Below are positions 1 through 9,435 of a stretch of DNA of 64,000 bases, piece after piece (position 1 is the first letter of the stretch; the number at the start of each line of letters is the position of its first letter). Under the pieces are notes generated by a model. It saw only the letters and a list, made by a program, of their open reading frames with translations. It had not been told where the DNA came from and did not search any database. The translations under genes and the position numbers were made by a program. Origin of the DNA: Marinobacter sp. SS13-12 (GTDB lineage: Bacteria > Pseudomonadota > Gammaproteobacteria > Pseudomonadales > Oleiphilaceae); the NCBI RefSeq assembly GCF_030227115.1, contig NZ_JASSUA010000002.1:434001-498000 (forward strand). The letters run 5' to 3'.

Positions 1-134
1 CGGGTGTTTTACGAAAGTGTCTGCCTGACTTTCTGGCCTATTTCCGCGAGGGTTTCCACCCCTGGCAACAGGATAATCGTGACCTGATCGATAAAAACCT
101 CAACGAACTTGAGCTGGAGCAAACTGCCGGTTAG
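1..134 (+). CDS. metal-dependent hydrolase family protein, C-terminal end (partial)
   Basis: The window opens inside a gene; the frame with codons starting at base 3 is open to a TAG at 132-134. The visible C-terminal 43 residues include AYFREGFHPWQQDNRDLI, which resembles the C-terminal tail (YFRPGFHPW) of the predicted metal-dependent hydrolase family COG3687 (Pfam PF10118). The catalytic part lies outside the window, so the assignment rests on this tail alone. It reads in the same direction as the DegV gene that begins about 110 bases later. Confidence 0.55.
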   Translation, partial: GVLRKCLPDFLAYFREGFHPWQQDNRDLIDKNLNELELEQTAG

Positions 135-242
135 CAGGGTGCTGAAATTACCACGGCTTTGTGTAAGACTGGGCGCTGCTACGAACAACGACAATAAAGG
201 GAAGTGTCCGGCAGGAACAACTTCCCGCAGCTGGAGGCCCCC

Positions 243-1193
243 ATGCGCGTTGGTCTTATAGTGGATTCGGCTTGCGATTTACCCTACGAGTTTAGCCGAA
301 AGCACGACCTGTTCGTTCTGCCCGTGACCGCCGTTATCGACGGCCAGACCTACATCGATGAGCACGATCCGGTGCGAACCCAGGAGTTCTATCAGGGCGG
401 GTTGCTGCAAAAGGGCCACCATGCCGAGACACAGGCCTTCTCTCCCCAGCAGATCCATGACTTGTTCATGGAGAAAATTGTCACCCAGTTTGACGTGGCG
501 ATTTGCGAAACCGTTACCCGCTCCCGCAGCCTGATTTTCCAGAACGCCACCGAAGCCATGAACACGGTCATGTCGCACTACGAGGAGGCACGCAAAGCTG
601 CCGGGCGTGACGGTAAGTTTTCCATGCGTGTCATCGACAGTAAGCAGATTTTTGCTGGCCAGGGCCTGTTGGCAGCTCATACGCTCAGGCTGATCGAGCA
701 GAAACTGTCAAAGAATGCACTCCGTAATGAAGTCGAAACCTTCACTGACAAGATCTATACCTGCGTAATTCCCCGTGATCTGCATTATATTCGCGAGCGA
801 GCCCGCAAGCGCGGTGACAAAAGCGTGTCGGCGCTGGTGGCCTTTCTGGGCAAGGCTCTGAACATTACTCCGGTAATATTCGGCCAGGGGGCCGAAGGCC
901 AGCCTGCCGCCAAGACCCGAAGTTTTGACATGGCGGTTGAAAAGGTCATGAACTATGCCGCGGGCCGGGTGGAGGCGGGGTTGCTGACCCCCTATGTCAG
1001 CCTGTCCTGTGGGTTGACCTGGACCGAAATCGAGGACCTGCCGGGCCTGAACCGCCTGCGGGATGCGTGCGAGAGTAACGGTGTGGAGCTGCTGCTTTCC
1101 CAGATGGGCATTACCAGCAGCATCTACGTCGGCCCGGGCAGCCTTTGCCTGGCCCTGGCAGCAGAGCCTCACGAATTCAGCGATTTCCAGTAA
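243..1193 (+). CDS. DegV family fatty-acid-binding protein
   Basis: A 316-residue DegV/FakB-type protein. The N-terminus reads MRVGLIVDSACDLPYEF, matching the family pattern in which a DS(T/A)xDLP loop opens the first beta-alpha unit. DegV/FakB proteins bind a long-chain fatty acid; in Gram-positives they present it to a fatty acid kinase, but the role in gammaproteobacteria is not settled. I chose ATG 243 because it has a GGAG seven bases upstream and starts the canonical fold directly; an in-frame GTG at 204 would add 13 unfamiliar residues. The protein is a little longer than the usual 280 residues. No FakA kinase gene is adjacent. Family call is firm, ligand unknown. Confidence 0.85.
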   Translation: MRVGLIVDSACDLPYEFSRKHDLFVLPVTAVIDGQTYIDEHDPVRTQEFYQGGLLQKGHHAETQAFSPQQIHDLFMEKIVTQFDVAICETVTRSRSLIFQNATEAMNTVMSHYEEARKAAGRDGKFSMRVIDSKQIFAGQGLLAAHTLRLIEQKLSKNALRNEVETFTDKIYTCVIPRDLHYIRERARKRGDKSVSALVAFLGKALNITPVIFGQGAEGQPAAKTRSFDMAVEKVMNYAAGRVEAGLLTPYVSLSCGLTWTEIEDLPGLNRLRDACESNGVELLLSQMGITSSIYVGPGSLCLALAAEPHEFSDFQ

Positions 1194-1349
1194 CTCCCCG
1201 TCTGATGCAGTCCCGGAGCGACATTGCCTCTTGGCCTGCCAGCACCCCACCGACTGTTTCTTCGGCAAACGCAGCTGACGTGGCTTCGTGTTAGCCTCTT
1301 CCTCTTCTGACCCTTGTCGCCCATTTTCAGCCAGCACCGGACCGTGACT

Positions 1350-2384
1350 ATGACCAAAGGCAAAACGGATCTCGCCAATGCCCTGCTTGAGCAGCATGTA
1401 AAACACGAACTCGCGTCCCTGAAAGGGGCAAAGCTGCGTCGGTTCCTGGCAACCGAGGTGGATGCCCTGTTCGATTACGCCGGCACCATCACGCTCAACC
1501 GTCTGATCTCGGTGGAGCAGGTGATGGGGGTGATCCAGCGCATAGTTATAGATATGGAGCTGGATGCCGGGATACCGGAGATGGCAGCTGAAATGGCCAC
1601 CGAAGTACTGAATGCTCCGGTCCAGGGAACCTCACGGCTGCGGGACATCATCACCCGCGAGCAGGCGACAGGCTTCCTGGAAGAGGCACTTGAGCTTCGC
1701 CAGCAGCGGGAGAGGGTGATCAGCGAGATCATGGCGCACCCGGTCTACCAGGAACTGGTTTCAAACGTGGTCTACCAGGGTGTGGTGAATTATCTCTATG
1801 AAGACAACCTGATCACCAAGAGTGTTCCCGGTGTGGGCTCAATGATGAAGTTTGGCAAGCGCTGGGCCAACAAGGCTGTGCCCGGGCTGGATGAATCCTT
1901 TGAGCGCCGGTTCAAGACCTGGCTCTCGGACAGCCTGCCTGGGCTGATTGCCCGCAGTGAACAGTTCCTGCATCGGGCACTGACGGACGATGAACTGCGC
2001 GACAGCGTGATGGCGGCCTGGGTTGCGGTGGAAGACCGCACCATTGAAGAGCTCCACGAAGGCCTGGGCGACGTCCAACTGCAGGAGTTTGTGGTACTGG
2101 GGTACGAGTTCTGGCTGCAGTTCCGCAAAACCGCGTATTTCGAGGGCTGTACCAGGGCAGTGGTGGAACGCCTTTTCGACATGTATGGCGACAGGCCGGT
2201 GATTGAGCTGCTGAGTGACGTAGGTGTTGACCATGATCTGGTGATGGCGGAAGTGGGTGCCCTGGCAGTTCCGCTGATAGACGTGCTGCGGGAGGAAGGG
2301 TATCTTGAAGCCCTGATTCGCCGTCGTCTCGAGCCCTTCTACCAGTCGGCGGCGACGAAAAAGCTTCTGCAGCAGGAGAGCTGA
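1350..2384 (+). CDS. conserved protein of unknown function, helical
   Basis: A soluble-looking 344-residue protein rich in predicted helix, with no signal peptide and no membrane segment. It begins MTKGKTDLANALLEQHVKHEL; the in-frame ATG at 1350 is preferred over an upstream TTG at 1314 that adds 12 unconvincing residues. I recognise no catalytic motif. A glycine-containing stretch near the middle (SVPGVGSMMKFGKRWANKAVPG) could be a membrane-proximal loop. It sits between a DegV protein and a LysE-type exporter with short gaps, so co-transcription is possible. I assign no function; that it is a real gene follows from length, codon use and position. Confidence 0.75.
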   Translation: MTKGKTDLANALLEQHVKHELASLKGAKLRRFLATEVDALFDYAGTITLNRLISVEQVMGVIQRIVIDMELDAGIPEMAAEMATEVLNAPVQGTSRLRDIITREQATGFLEEALELRQQRERVISEIMAHPVYQELVSNVVYQGVVNYLYEDNLITKSVPGVGSMMKFGKRWANKAVPGLDESFERRFKTWLSDSLPGLIARSEQFLHRALTDDELRDSVMAAWVAVEDRTIEELHEGLGDVQLQEFVVLGYEFWLQFRKTAYFEGCTRAVVERLFDMYGDRPVIELLSDVGVDHDLVMAEVGALAVPLIDVLREEGYLEALIRRRLEPFYQSAATKKLLQQES

Positions 2385-2415
2385 TTACTCTTGCTTTGTG
2401 TGGGGGAAGGTGGAC

Positions 2416-3081
2416 GTGTGGATACCAACCGAGCTGTTCTGGGCCTATCTGGTGGCCATTTCACTGCTGACGGTGACACCAGGGGTGGATACCCTGCTGG
2501 TGATGCGAAATGCCGGGCGGGGTGGATTGGAGCGTGGCTTGCAGGATGGTTGTGTAACGAGCGTGGGCATCTGTAGCGGACTGTTTATCCATGCCACCCT
2601 GTCTGCCCTGGGTATTTCTGTGTTGCTGGTGGAGACTGCCTGGGCATTTACCGCGCTCAAGTGGGCAGGTGCGTGTTATCTGATCTGGCTGGGACTGAGC
2701 TCATTGCGACAGGCCCTGAGGCGTGCCCCTGAAGAGCGTTCAGAGCCGGAAGCCGCCGGTGTGAGGCCGTCACGGATGAAACCGCTAACGGCCTCAGTAG
2801 CGTTCCGCGAGGGCCTGTTGTCCAATGTGCTGAACCCCAAAACCGCGCTGTTCTATATGGCGCTGTTGCCCCAGTTTATCGACCCGGCAGGAAATGCCTT
2901 CCAGCAATCGTTGTTCCTCGCGGGGGTTCACTTTGTGTTGGCGATGGTGTGGCAATGTGCGCTGGCGGTGCTGGTGGTCAAGTCGCGCCGGCTTGGGGTG
3001 GGGCAGGGCGTCAAGCGTACGCTCAACGCTCTGACCGGCGGCTTCTTTGTGGCTATCGGGGGAAAGCTGGCTACGCAGTAA
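2416..3081 (+). CDS. LysE/RhtB family amino-acid exporter
   Basis: A 221-residue inner-membrane protein with six hydrophobic segments. The N-terminal segment carries the family-typical TPGVD stretch (AISLLTVTPGVDTLLVMRNA, residues about 12-31), followed by a GxxxGL pattern and, in the second half, LNPKTALFYMALLPQF, a hallmark of RhtB/LysE translocators. These proteins export amino acids or homoserine lactone-like compounds; the substrate cannot be read from sequence. Start codons are ambiguous: GTG at 2398, 2410 and 2416 are all in frame. GTG 2416 (MWIPTELFWAYLV) has GGAAGG just upstream and gives the usual N-terminus. It converges with fdxA, with 9 bases between the stops. Confidence 0.85.
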   Translation: MWIPTELFWAYLVAISLLTVTPGVDTLLVMRNAGRGGLERGLQDGCVTSVGICSGLFIHATLSALGISVLLVETAWAFTALKWAGACYLIWLGLSSLRQALRRAPEERSEPEAAGVRPSRMKPLTASVAFREGLLSNVLNPKTALFYMALLPQFIDPAGNAFQQSLFLAGVHFVLAMVWQCALAVLVVKSRRLGVGQGVKRTLNALTGGFFVAIGGKLATQ

Positions 3082-3090
3082 GCGCCACCA

Positions 3091-3414
3091 TTACTTTTCC
3101 AGGTACTGCAGCTTGTTCGGCTTGCCGTCCCACTCTTCTGCATCCGGCAACGGATCTTTCTTTTCGGTGATATTAGGCCATTTGCCTGCCAGATCGGCAT
3201 TGAGTTCAACAAACTGGACCTGATCTGCAGGCAGCTCGTCTTCCGAGAAGATGGCCTCTGCAGGACACTCCGGCTCACACAGCGCGCAATCGATGCACTC
3301 GTCCGGGTCGATCACCAGAAAATTCGGGCCTTCGTAGAAGCAGTCAACCGGGCATACTTCCACGCAGTCCGTGTATTTGCACTTGATGCAGTTATCGGTA
3401 ACGACAAACGTCAT
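3091..3414 (-). CDS. fdxA: 7Fe-8S ferredoxin FdxA
   Basis: A 107-residue ferredoxin, the usual length for the Azotobacter FdI/FdxA family. Cysteines at 9, 12, 17, 21 and 25 and at 40, 43, 46 and 50 match the pattern for one 3Fe-4S and one 4Fe-4S cluster (C9, C17, C50 and C21, C40, C43, C46 by analogy with FdI). It transfers electrons at low potential in the cytoplasm; in several bacteria it answers redox stress. The open frame extends 28 codons further upstream, but [14 protein letters not shown] is the conserved start, so the ATG with first base 3414 was chosen. It lies downstream of mutS on the same strand, 137 bases apart, an arrangement also found in pseudomonads (from memory). Confidence 0.95.
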   Translation of the reverse strand: MTFVVTDNCIKCKYTDCVEVCPVDCFYEGPNFLVIDPDECIDCALCEPECPAEAIFSEDELPADQVQFVELNADLAGKWPNITEKKDPLPDAEEWDGKPNKLQYLEK

Positions 3415-3551
3415 AGTCAGCTTCCTGGTCCAGTAGTCAATCTCATCGGTGTAATAATAATTGCGCGGTATTGTATTGAGCGGCCTGCCCACTCGCAAGC
3501 GCCGAGGCGCTATATCGTTATTACATGGGTCAATTCTGCCGCATTTTCCAC

Positions 3552-6185
3552 TTATTTGTTCAGTAGTTCCTTCAATTCATACAAGCGGTTCAGTGCATCC
3601 CTCGGTGTCAGTCCGTCAACGTCCAGTTTTGCCAGGGTTTCTTCCACCTTGCTGGGTTCCAGGCTGGCGAACATATCTCCCTGCATTACCGGCTCGCTGA
3701 CCCGGGCCGAACGTGTGCGCTTTTCAGGTTCGGCCGGAGCCGTTGCGGCTTGAGCAGGCAGGGGATTGGCCGGCGCCGCGCTCCCCTCAAGATGAGAGAG
3801 TTGCTCCCGCGCGTTACGGATAACCTCCTGGGGCACGCCCGCCAGTTTGGCCACCTGCAGCCCGTAACTCTGGCTGGCAGGGCCGTCGTGGACATTGTGC
3901 AGGAATACGATGGTGTCGTCGTGCTCTGTGGCCGTCAGATGAACGTTAACGGCGTGTTCCAGGTCATCGGCCAGTTGCGTGAGCTCGAAATAGTGAGTGG
4001 CAAACAGGGTGTAGCAACGAATGTATCTGGCCAGATGTTCCGCCGTCGCCCAGGCCAGTGAGAGGCCATCGAAGGTGCTGGTGCCGCGCCCGACTTCGTC
4101 CATCAGCACCAGGCTGTGTTCGGTGGCGTTATGGAGGATGTTAGCGGTTTCCGTCATCTCCACCATGAACGTGGAGCGCCCACCGGCGATGTCATCGGAA
4201 GAACCCATGCGGGTAAAAATACGGTCCAGCGGGCCGATGACCACGCGGTTAGCCGGAACGAAGCTGCCGGTGTAGGCCAACAGGGCAATCAAGGCCGCCT
4301 GGCGCATGTAGGTGGACTTACCGCCCATGTTGGGGCCGGTGATCACCAGCATGCGACGCTGCTGGTCCATCAGCAGGTCGTTGGGCACGTAGGGATCACT
4401 CAGCAGTTGTTCCACGACCGGGTGGCGGCCTTCTTCGATGTCGAAGCCAGGGGTGTTGCTGAATTCAGGTGCATTGAATCGCAGGCTGGTTGCCCGCTCG
4501 GCGAAGTTGCTGAGCACATCCAGCTCTGCCAGGGCCTGGGCTGCATCCTGCAAGGGTGCCAGTTCTGCGGCGACGGCTTCCAGGACTTCATCGTAGAGGG
4601 CCTTCTCCCGCGCCAGTGAACGGCTCTTGGCGCTGAGGGCCTTGTCTTCGAACTCTTTCAGCTCCGGGGTGATAAACCGCTCGGCGTTCTTCAGGGTCTG
4701 GCGGCGTATGTAATCCACTGGCGCCTGGCCGGACTGGGCGCGGGTGATCTCAATGTAATAACCATGCACCCGGTTATAGCCCACTTTCAGTGTGCTGATG
4801 CCGGTGCGTTCCCGTTCCCGTGTCTCTACATCCAGCAGGAACTGGCCGGCGTTCTCGCTGATGTTGCGCAACTCGTCCAGCTCTTCGTCAAAGCCTTCCC
4901 GGATAACGCCACCGTCGCGAATCACCACCGGCGGATTATCGATGATGGCCCGCTCCAGCAAGTCCGCCAGTTCCGGGTATTCGCTGATGATGGTGGCCAG
5001 CTTCACGATGTGGTGTGAGTTCACCGGTTTCAGGGCCTGCTGTAAATCCGGCAGGGCCTGGAAGGCATCCCGCAACCGCGCCAGATCCCTTGGGCGGGCT
5101 GAACGCAATGCCACCCGCGCCAGAACCCGCTCGATATCGCCGATGCTTTTGAGCAGGTCGTGGACCGGCTCGTAGTGAAACCCGTCCAGCAGCGCGGAAA
5201 CTGCCTGCTGACGTTGCTCAACCACGGTAACGTCGCGCAGCGGCCGGTTGAGCCAGCGCCGCAGCTGACGGCCACCCATGGCGGTCGCCGTGCGGTCCAT
5301 CACCCAGGCCAGGGTGTGCTGGGTGCCGCCCATCAGGTTGGTGTCGATCTCCAGGTTGCGGCGGCTGGTGGCGTCCAGAATCACCGCCTCTTCGCGACGT
5401 TCACGGCTGAGTTTGCGGATGTGGGGCAGGGCGGTGCGCTGGGTTTCCTTTGCGTATTGCAGCAGGCAGCCGGCAGCGCAGATCGCCAGGGTGAGATCTT
5501 CGCAGCCAAACCCGGTCAGATCACGTACCTGTAGTTGCTGGGTCAGCACCCGGCGGGCGGTGTCGGCTTCAAATAACCATGGGCCCTGGCGGCGGATACC
5601 GGTGTAGCCTTCCAGTACGTCCTGATAGGGAAAATCTTCGCTGACAAGAATTTCCGCCGGCCTCAGGCGCTGAAGCTCGCCCTGCAGACCTTCAAGGTCA
5701 TCCAGCTCGGACACCGTAAACCGTCCGCTGGAAATATCCAGGGAGGCAAACCCGAACTGTTCCCGGTGGCTATAGATGGCGACCAGCAGATTATCCCGAC
5801 GATCCTCCAGAAAAGCATCATCGCTGAGAGTGCCTGGTGTCACAATGCGCACAACCTGGCGGTCTACCGGCCCCTTGCTGGTAGCGGGGTCGCCAATCTG
5901 CTCACAAATGGCAATGGATTGACCAGCCCGCACCAGACGTGCAATGTAACCTTCGGCAGAATGATACGGAATGCCGGCCATGGGTATCGGGCTGCCACCG
6001 GACTGCCCGCGGGCGGTGAGCGTGATATCCATCAGCTCGGCGGCCTTGCGGGCGTCTTCGTAAAACAGCTCGTAGAAGTCCCCCATGCGGTAGAACACCA
6101 GTTCGTTCGGGTGTTCGCCCTTTATCCTGAGGTATTGCCTCATCATCGGAGTGTGCTGGGACAGATCGGTCTGGGCTGCTGACAT
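3552..6185 (-). CDS. mutS: DNA mismatch repair ATPase MutS
   Basis: An 877-residue MutS. The mismatch-reading motif is intact: [11 protein letters not shown] at residues 31-41, with Phe37 and Glu39 being the residues that stack on and hydrogen-bond to the mispair. The C-terminal ABC-type ATPase has Walker [10 protein letters not shown] near residue 620, Walker [14 protein letters not shown] and the ATHYFEL switch. An alanine/proline-rich linker precedes a C-terminal tetramerisation segment, as in E. coli. MutS recognises mismatches and recruits MutL. I start at [15 protein letters not shown] (first base 6185) by similarity to E. coli; an ATG at 6203 (MDPEPFM) is an alternative. It is divergent from the pncC-like gene. 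Confidence 0.97.
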   Translation of the reverse strand: MSAAQTDLSQHTPMMRQYLRIKGEHPNELVFYRMGDFYELFYEDARKAAELMDITLTARGQSGGSPIPMAGIPYHSAEGYIARLVRAGQSIAICEQIGDPATSKGPVDRQVVRIVTPGTLSDDAFLEDRRDNLLVAIYSHREQFGFASLDISSGRFTVSELDDLEGLQGELQRLRPAEILVSEDFPYQDVLEGYTGIRRQGPWLFEADTARRVLTQQLQVRDLTGFGCEDLTLAICAAGCLLQYAKETQRTALPHIRKLSRERREEAVILDATSRRNLEIDTNLMGGTQHTLAWVMDRTATAMGGRQLRRWLNRPLRDVTVVEQRQQAVSALLDGFHYEPVHDLLKSIGDIERVLARVALRSARPRDLARLRDAFQALPDLQQALKPVNSHHIVKLATIISEYPELADLLERAIIDNPPVVIRDGGVIREGFDEELDELRNISENAGQFLLDVETRERERTGISTLKVGYNRVHGYYIEITRAQSGQAPVDYIRRQTLKNAERFITPELKEFEDKALSAKSRSLAREKALYDEVLEAVAAELAPLQDAAQALAELDVLSNFAERATSLRFNAPEFSNTPGFDIEEGRHPVVEQLLSDPYVPNDLLMDQQRRMLVITGPNMGGKSTYMRQAALIALLAYTGSFVPANRVVIGPLDRIFTRMGSSDDIAGGRSTFMVEMTETANILHNATEHSLVLMDEVGRGTSTFDGLSLAWATAEHLARYIRCYTLFATHYFELTQLADDLEHAVNVHLTATEHDDTIVFLHNVHDGPASQSYGLQVAKLAGVPQEVIRNAREQLSHLEGSAAPANPLPAQAATAPAEPEKRTRSARVSEPVMQGDMFASLEPSKVEETLAKLDVDGLTPRDALNRLYELKELLNK

Positions 6186-6267
6186 GAACGGTTCCGGATC
6201 CATTGGCTTTATGTGAAGGCAGGGATTGTAAGAAAATAACCGCCATGATGAAACGAAGGAGGTCATT

Positions 6268-6768
6268 ATGCCACTGACTGACCAGGCATTGGCGGACGCA
6301 GGTAATCAACTGGCCGAATTGCTGGAGCGGCGCCAGCTTACCATTGCAACCGCCGAAAGCTGCACCGGCGGCTGGGTTGCCAAGGTGTTGACTGACCGCG
6401 CAGGTTCGTCGGCCTACGTACTGGCAGGGCTGGTCACCTATAGCAATGATGCCAAAAGGGCATTGCTCGGGGTTACGGACGCCTCCCTTAACAAGCAGGG
6501 CGCCGTCAGCGAACCGGTGGTGCGAGAGATGGTGGCCGGGGCACTGTCCACAACCGGCGCCAGTGTTGCGGTTGCTATCAGCGGCGTTGCAGGTCCTGGT
6601 GGTGGTAGCGACGACAAGCCAGTGGGTACCGTGTGGTTTGCCTGGGGCCGTTCTCCGGCAGACACTGTGGCGGTAGTTGAAACCTTTCCGGGCGACCGTG
6701 ATCAGGTGCGGCGCCAGGCTGTTCTGTATGCGTTACAGGGGGTTAGGAGCTTTCTGGAAAACTCCTGA
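6268..6768 (+). CDS. pncC: CinA C-terminal family nicotinamide-nucleotide amidase
   Basis: A 166-residue stand-alone CinA C-terminal domain, the PncC type. It hydrolyses nicotinamide mononucleotide to nicotinate mononucleotide and ammonia in pyridine nucleotide salvage. TAESCTGG at residues 28-35 contains the presumed catalytic Ser31, and [19 protein letters not shown] is the glycine-rich family signature. A strong AAGGAGG lies 8 bases before ATG 6268. In many proteobacteria this gene precedes recA, as here (146 bases to the recA start), though recA has its own promoter and LexA box. The gap to divergent mutS is about 80 bases. Confidence 0.92.
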   Translation: MPLTDQALADAGNQLAELLERRQLTIATAESCTGGWVAKVLTDRAGSSAYVLAGLVTYSNDAKRALLGVTDASLNKQGAVSEPVVREMVAGALSTTGASVAVAISGVAGPGGGSDDKPVGTVWFAWGRSPADTVAVVETFPGDRDQVRRQAVLYALQGVRSFLENS

Positions 6769-6784
6769 AACGGAGGGGTTGGTC

Positions 6785-6824
6785 TTGCCCCGATGTTATG
6801 TTTTAATACTGTTCAAATATACAG
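6785..6824 (+). promoter_or_regulatory. recA promoter with LexA (SOS) box
   Basis: A LexA-type operator, CTGTTCAAATATACAG, lies at 6809-6824 and matches the gammaproteobacterial consensus CTG-N10-CAG with an AT-rich centre. It overlaps a candidate sigma-70 -10 (TACTGT, 6807-6812) that is 16 bases from a -35-like TTGCCC (6785-6790). Repressor bound here would block recA transcription until DNA damage activates RecA. The operator is about 90 bases ahead of the recA ATG. Confidence 0.85.
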
Positions 6825-6914
6825 GGGTTCGGTTTTTCCGGGTTCCGGAGTTAACGATTTCGGCCGCCGGGCTCCCGTCCCGATAACGGCACAGGCGACA
6901 GAGGGTTTGTAACA

Positions 6915-7961
6915 ATGGAAGACAACCGCAACAAAGCACTGAGCGCAGCGCTTAGCCAGATTGAACGCCAGTTCGGCAAGGGTGCCGTCATGAAAATGGG
7001 CGACCAGCCCCGGGAAGCCATTCCTGCAGTGTCCACCGGCTCTCTCGGCCTGGATGTCGCTCTGGGTATTGGTGGCCTGCCTTACGGACGCATCTGTGAA
7101 ATCTATGGTCCGGAAAGCTCCGGTAAAACCACGCTGACCCTTCAGGTGATTGCCGAAGCCCAGAAAGCCGGCAAAACCTGCGCCTTTATCGACGCAGAGC
7201 ACGCCCTTGACCCGATCTACGCCGAAAAGCTGGGCGTGAATGTGGACGACCTGCTGGTGTCCCAGCCGGATACTGGTGAGCAGGCGCTGGAAATCGCTGA
7301 CATGCTGGTGCGCTCCAATGCGGTAGACGTCATCATTGTTGACTCGGTTGCGGCCCTGACCCCGAAAGCCGAAATTGAAGGCGAGATGGGCGACAGCCAC
7401 GTCGGCCTGCAGGCCCGGCTGATGTCCCAGGCCCTGCGCAAACTGACCGGTAACATCAAACACGCCAACTGCCTGCTGATCTTCATCAACCAGATCCGCA
7501 TGAAGATCGGCGTTATGTTCGGTTCACCGGAAACCACCACCGGCGGTAACGCCCTGAAATTCTACTCTTCCGTTCGCCTCGATATCCGCCGCATTGGCTC
7601 GGTGAAGGACGGCGACGAAGTGGTGGGTAACGAAACCCGCGTGAAAGTGGTCAAGAACAAGGTTGCCCCGCCGTTCAGGCAGGCCGAGTTCCAGATCATG
7701 TACGGCAAGGGCATCTACCACATGGCCGAAGTGCTCGATATGGGTGTGAAGGAAGGCTTTGTCGATAAGTCCGGTGCCTGGTACGCGTACAAGGGTGACA
7801 AGATCGGCCAGGGCAAGGCCAACGCCTGCAAGTTCCTGGAAGAGAACCTGGATATCGCTAACGAAATCGAAGCCGCTGTACGTGACAAGCTGATGCCCAA
7901 GCCGGCAAAAAAAGAGGCGGCTGAAGAGGCAACGGCAGACGCTAACGGAGAGCTTCTCTAA
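6915..7961 (+). CDS. recA: recombinase RecA
   Basis: A 348-residue RecA, the normal length. Walker A GPESSGKT is at residues 65-72, the Walker B strand reads [12 protein letters not shown], and loop L2 includes [19 protein letters not shown]. The C-terminus is short and mixed acidic/lysine-rich, as usual. It forms the ATP-dependent filament for strand exchange and stimulates LexA self-cleavage. The start [13 protein letters not shown] has AGAGGG upstream. The following gene is a flavodoxin-like protein rather than recX, which commonly follows recA in pseudomonads. Confidence 0.98.
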   Translation: MEDNRNKALSAALSQIERQFGKGAVMKMGDQPREAIPAVSTGSLGLDVALGIGGLPYGRICEIYGPESSGKTTLTLQVIAEAQKAGKTCAFIDAEHALDPIYAEKLGVNVDDLLVSQPDTGEQALEIADMLVRSNAVDVIIVDSVAALTPKAEIEGEMGDSHVGLQARLMSQALRKLTGNIKHANCLLIFINQIRMKIGVMFGSPETTTGGNALKFYSSVRLDIRRIGSVKDGDEVVGNETRVKVVKNKVAPPFRQAEFQIMYGKGIYHMAEVLDMGVKEGFVDKSGAWYAYKGDKIGQGKANACKFLEENLDIANEIEAAVRDKLMPKPAKKEAAEEATADANGELL

Positions 7962-8000
7962 GCACTATCAGATTGGATTCCGCACTATCGGGGAGGTGAT

Positions 8001-8471
8001 ATGGATGCAAAAAAAAGACTGCTGGTCGTTGCCCATGCGCCCTCCCCGAATACCCTCAAACTGCGGGAAGCGGTAGAGCAGGGCGCAAGGCACGAAGACA
8101 TCGAAAATGTCGAGGTGACCGTGCTTCCGCCACTGGAAGCCGGCCCGGACGACGTGCTGGCCTGTGACGCCATTATCCTCGGCACCACTGAAAACCTCGG
8201 CTATATGAGCGGCGCGTTAAAGGATTTCTTTGACCGCAGCTACTATCCCTGTCTTGAGAAAACCCAGGGGCTCCCCTTCACCTTTTATATCCGCGCAGGG
8301 CTAGACGGTACCGGCACCCACCGTGCTATCGAATCGATTACTACCGGCTTACGCTGGCGCCTGGTGCAGGAGCCACTGCTCTGCCATGGCGAATATCGGG
8401 GTGAGTTCGAGGAACAGTGCCGTGAGCTCGGGCTTTACATGGCTGCCGGCCTGGATACGGGTTTGTTCTAG
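8001..8471 (+). CDS. flavodoxin-like NAD(P)H-dependent oxidoreductase
   Basis: A 156-residue flavodoxin-fold protein. The N-terminal strand and phosphate loop (LLVVAHAPSPNTLKLREAV) and the GTTENLGYMSGALKDFFDR segment, with its flavin-contacting aromatic, match small FMN-binding reductases. A clear GGGGAGG precedes ATG 8001. It follows recA by 39 bases and could be co-transcribed. The substrate is unknown; annotations such as flavodoxin family protein are typical. It converges with the PilZ gene, with 7 bases between the stops. Confidence 0.75.
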   Translation: MDAKKRLLVVAHAPSPNTLKLREAVEQGARHEDIENVEVTVLPPLEAGPDDVLACDAIILGTTENLGYMSGALKDFFDRSYYPCLEKTQGLPFTFYIRAGLDGTGTHRAIESITTGLRWRLVQEPLLCHGEYRGEFEEQCRELGLYMAAGLDTGLF

Positions 8472-8478
8472 GTAGGGC

Positions 8479-8856
8479 TTAACTGGCGTACTGGTTGTAG
8501 ATGCCTTCAATGCGGGAAAGAGCGTTATCCACGGCCCTTGAATAACCCTTCTTGTCAAAACAGTAGCAGAACTGGAGGCTTACCCGGAAACCCGTCTGAA
8601 AGGGTTGGCAACTGACCACCTGGGCGGCAACGCGGGACTCGCGGATGTACTTACCGTCAAAATCCATATAAAGACGTGCTCCTGGCTCTACCGGCCTTGG
8701 GCACAGGACTGCCATTCCGTAACGGTTCATATCCAGGCAGGTGACAGCGATTGAATTCTTCCCCCGACCCAAAAAACCCCGTTCCTGCAATTGTACCTTC
8801 AGGCACATGGCAGGGTAGCGGTCCTTGATTCTGCGGTCTGCGGAATCATTCGTCAT
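8479..8856 (-). CDS. PilZ domain protein
   Basis: A 125-residue single-domain PilZ protein. An arginine cluster at the N-terminus (DRRIKDRYPAM) corresponds to the RxxxR c-di-GMP-binding motif, and CLDMNRYGMAV corresponds to the (D/N)xSxxG motif, with Asn in place of Ser. The second motif is imperfect, so c-di-GMP binding is likely but not certain. The start MTNDSADRRIKDRYPA was chosen because it leaves the arginine motif near the N-terminus; an in-frame ATG at 8907 would add 17 residues. PilZ proteins couple c-di-GMP to motility, adhesion or exopolysaccharide; no such genes are adjacent. Confidence 0.75.
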   Translation of the reverse strand: MTNDSADRRIKDRYPAMCLKVQLQERGFLGRGKNSIAVTCLDMNRYGMAVLCPRPVEPGARLYMDFDGKYIRESRVAAQVVSCQPFQTGFRVSLQFCYCFDKKGYSRAVDNALSRIEGIYNQYAS

Positions 8857-8983
8857 AGGTTGGCATCCATTGCTGATCTTGTGTTTGTTATCGGCCCGTT
8901 TTTCCATCGGGACATGGAGTTTAGTTCCCGCAGGTGTGAGTGAAAAATGACCAAGCAAAGAACTGTGATCTGGTTATCAATTT

Positions 8984-9268
8984 CTACGCGCGGGTACTGA
9001 CCAACCGGCCTCTCCGGTCTTCGGCAGGTGCTTCCTGCCCGGTCTTCGGGTTCAGCAGGCGTGGGCTGCGCCTGGAGCGTTTCTTGCGGCGGTCCGGCCC
9101 TTCAAAAGCCACCTGCGCACGCCGCCGGTCGGGTTGTACTCGACGATCCCCCTGGGGTTTTTCCGGAGACGGAGTCGGTTGCTGCGGTTCAGGTAGCGTA
9201 AAGGGTTTGCGCTTGCGCAATGACTCCAGCACTGTCAGCGGTTGCGATTGATTCCGGTAAATATCCAT
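8984..9268 (-). CDS. small basic proline-rich protein of unknown function
   Basis: A 94-residue protein with a proline-rich centre (PEPQQPTPSPEKPQ) followed by repeated DRR-type basic clusters (GDRRVQPDRRRAQ, GPDRRKKRSRRSPR). No domain is recognised. The amino-acid bias suggests an intrinsically disordered, nucleic-acid- or membrane-binding tail. The ribosome site is weak (AGGG about 12 bases upstream). It lies upstream of the PilZ gene on the same strand, so the two may be co-transcribed. I think it is real because similar arginine-rich small proteins are common in this group, but coding evidence is modest. Confidence 0.5.
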   Translation of the reverse strand: MDIYRNQSQPLTVLESLRKRKPFTLPEPQQPTPSPEKPQGDRRVQPDRRRAQVAFEGPDRRKKRSRRSPRLLNPKTGQEAPAEDRRGRLVSTRA

Positions 9269-9435
9269 TCTGTGAGTGCCCTGACTGTGCCTTTCTGCGG
9301 TGGATAATTATGCCCGATTGATCAATTTATCGACAAGTTTGGCTAAAACTTTAGGCTGAGCGCGACAGGGCGGGCCCCAGATTCTACAATGACCGCCCAT
9401 AACCAAATGCTTTCATACCGTTACAGGACCGAACC

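Noticed and set aside
9350..9400. Heat-shock (sigma-32) promoter ahead of the Lon-like protease
   Set aside because: CCCCAGAT resembles a -10 but the nearest CTTTAG is about 20 bases away, too far for a proper spacing.
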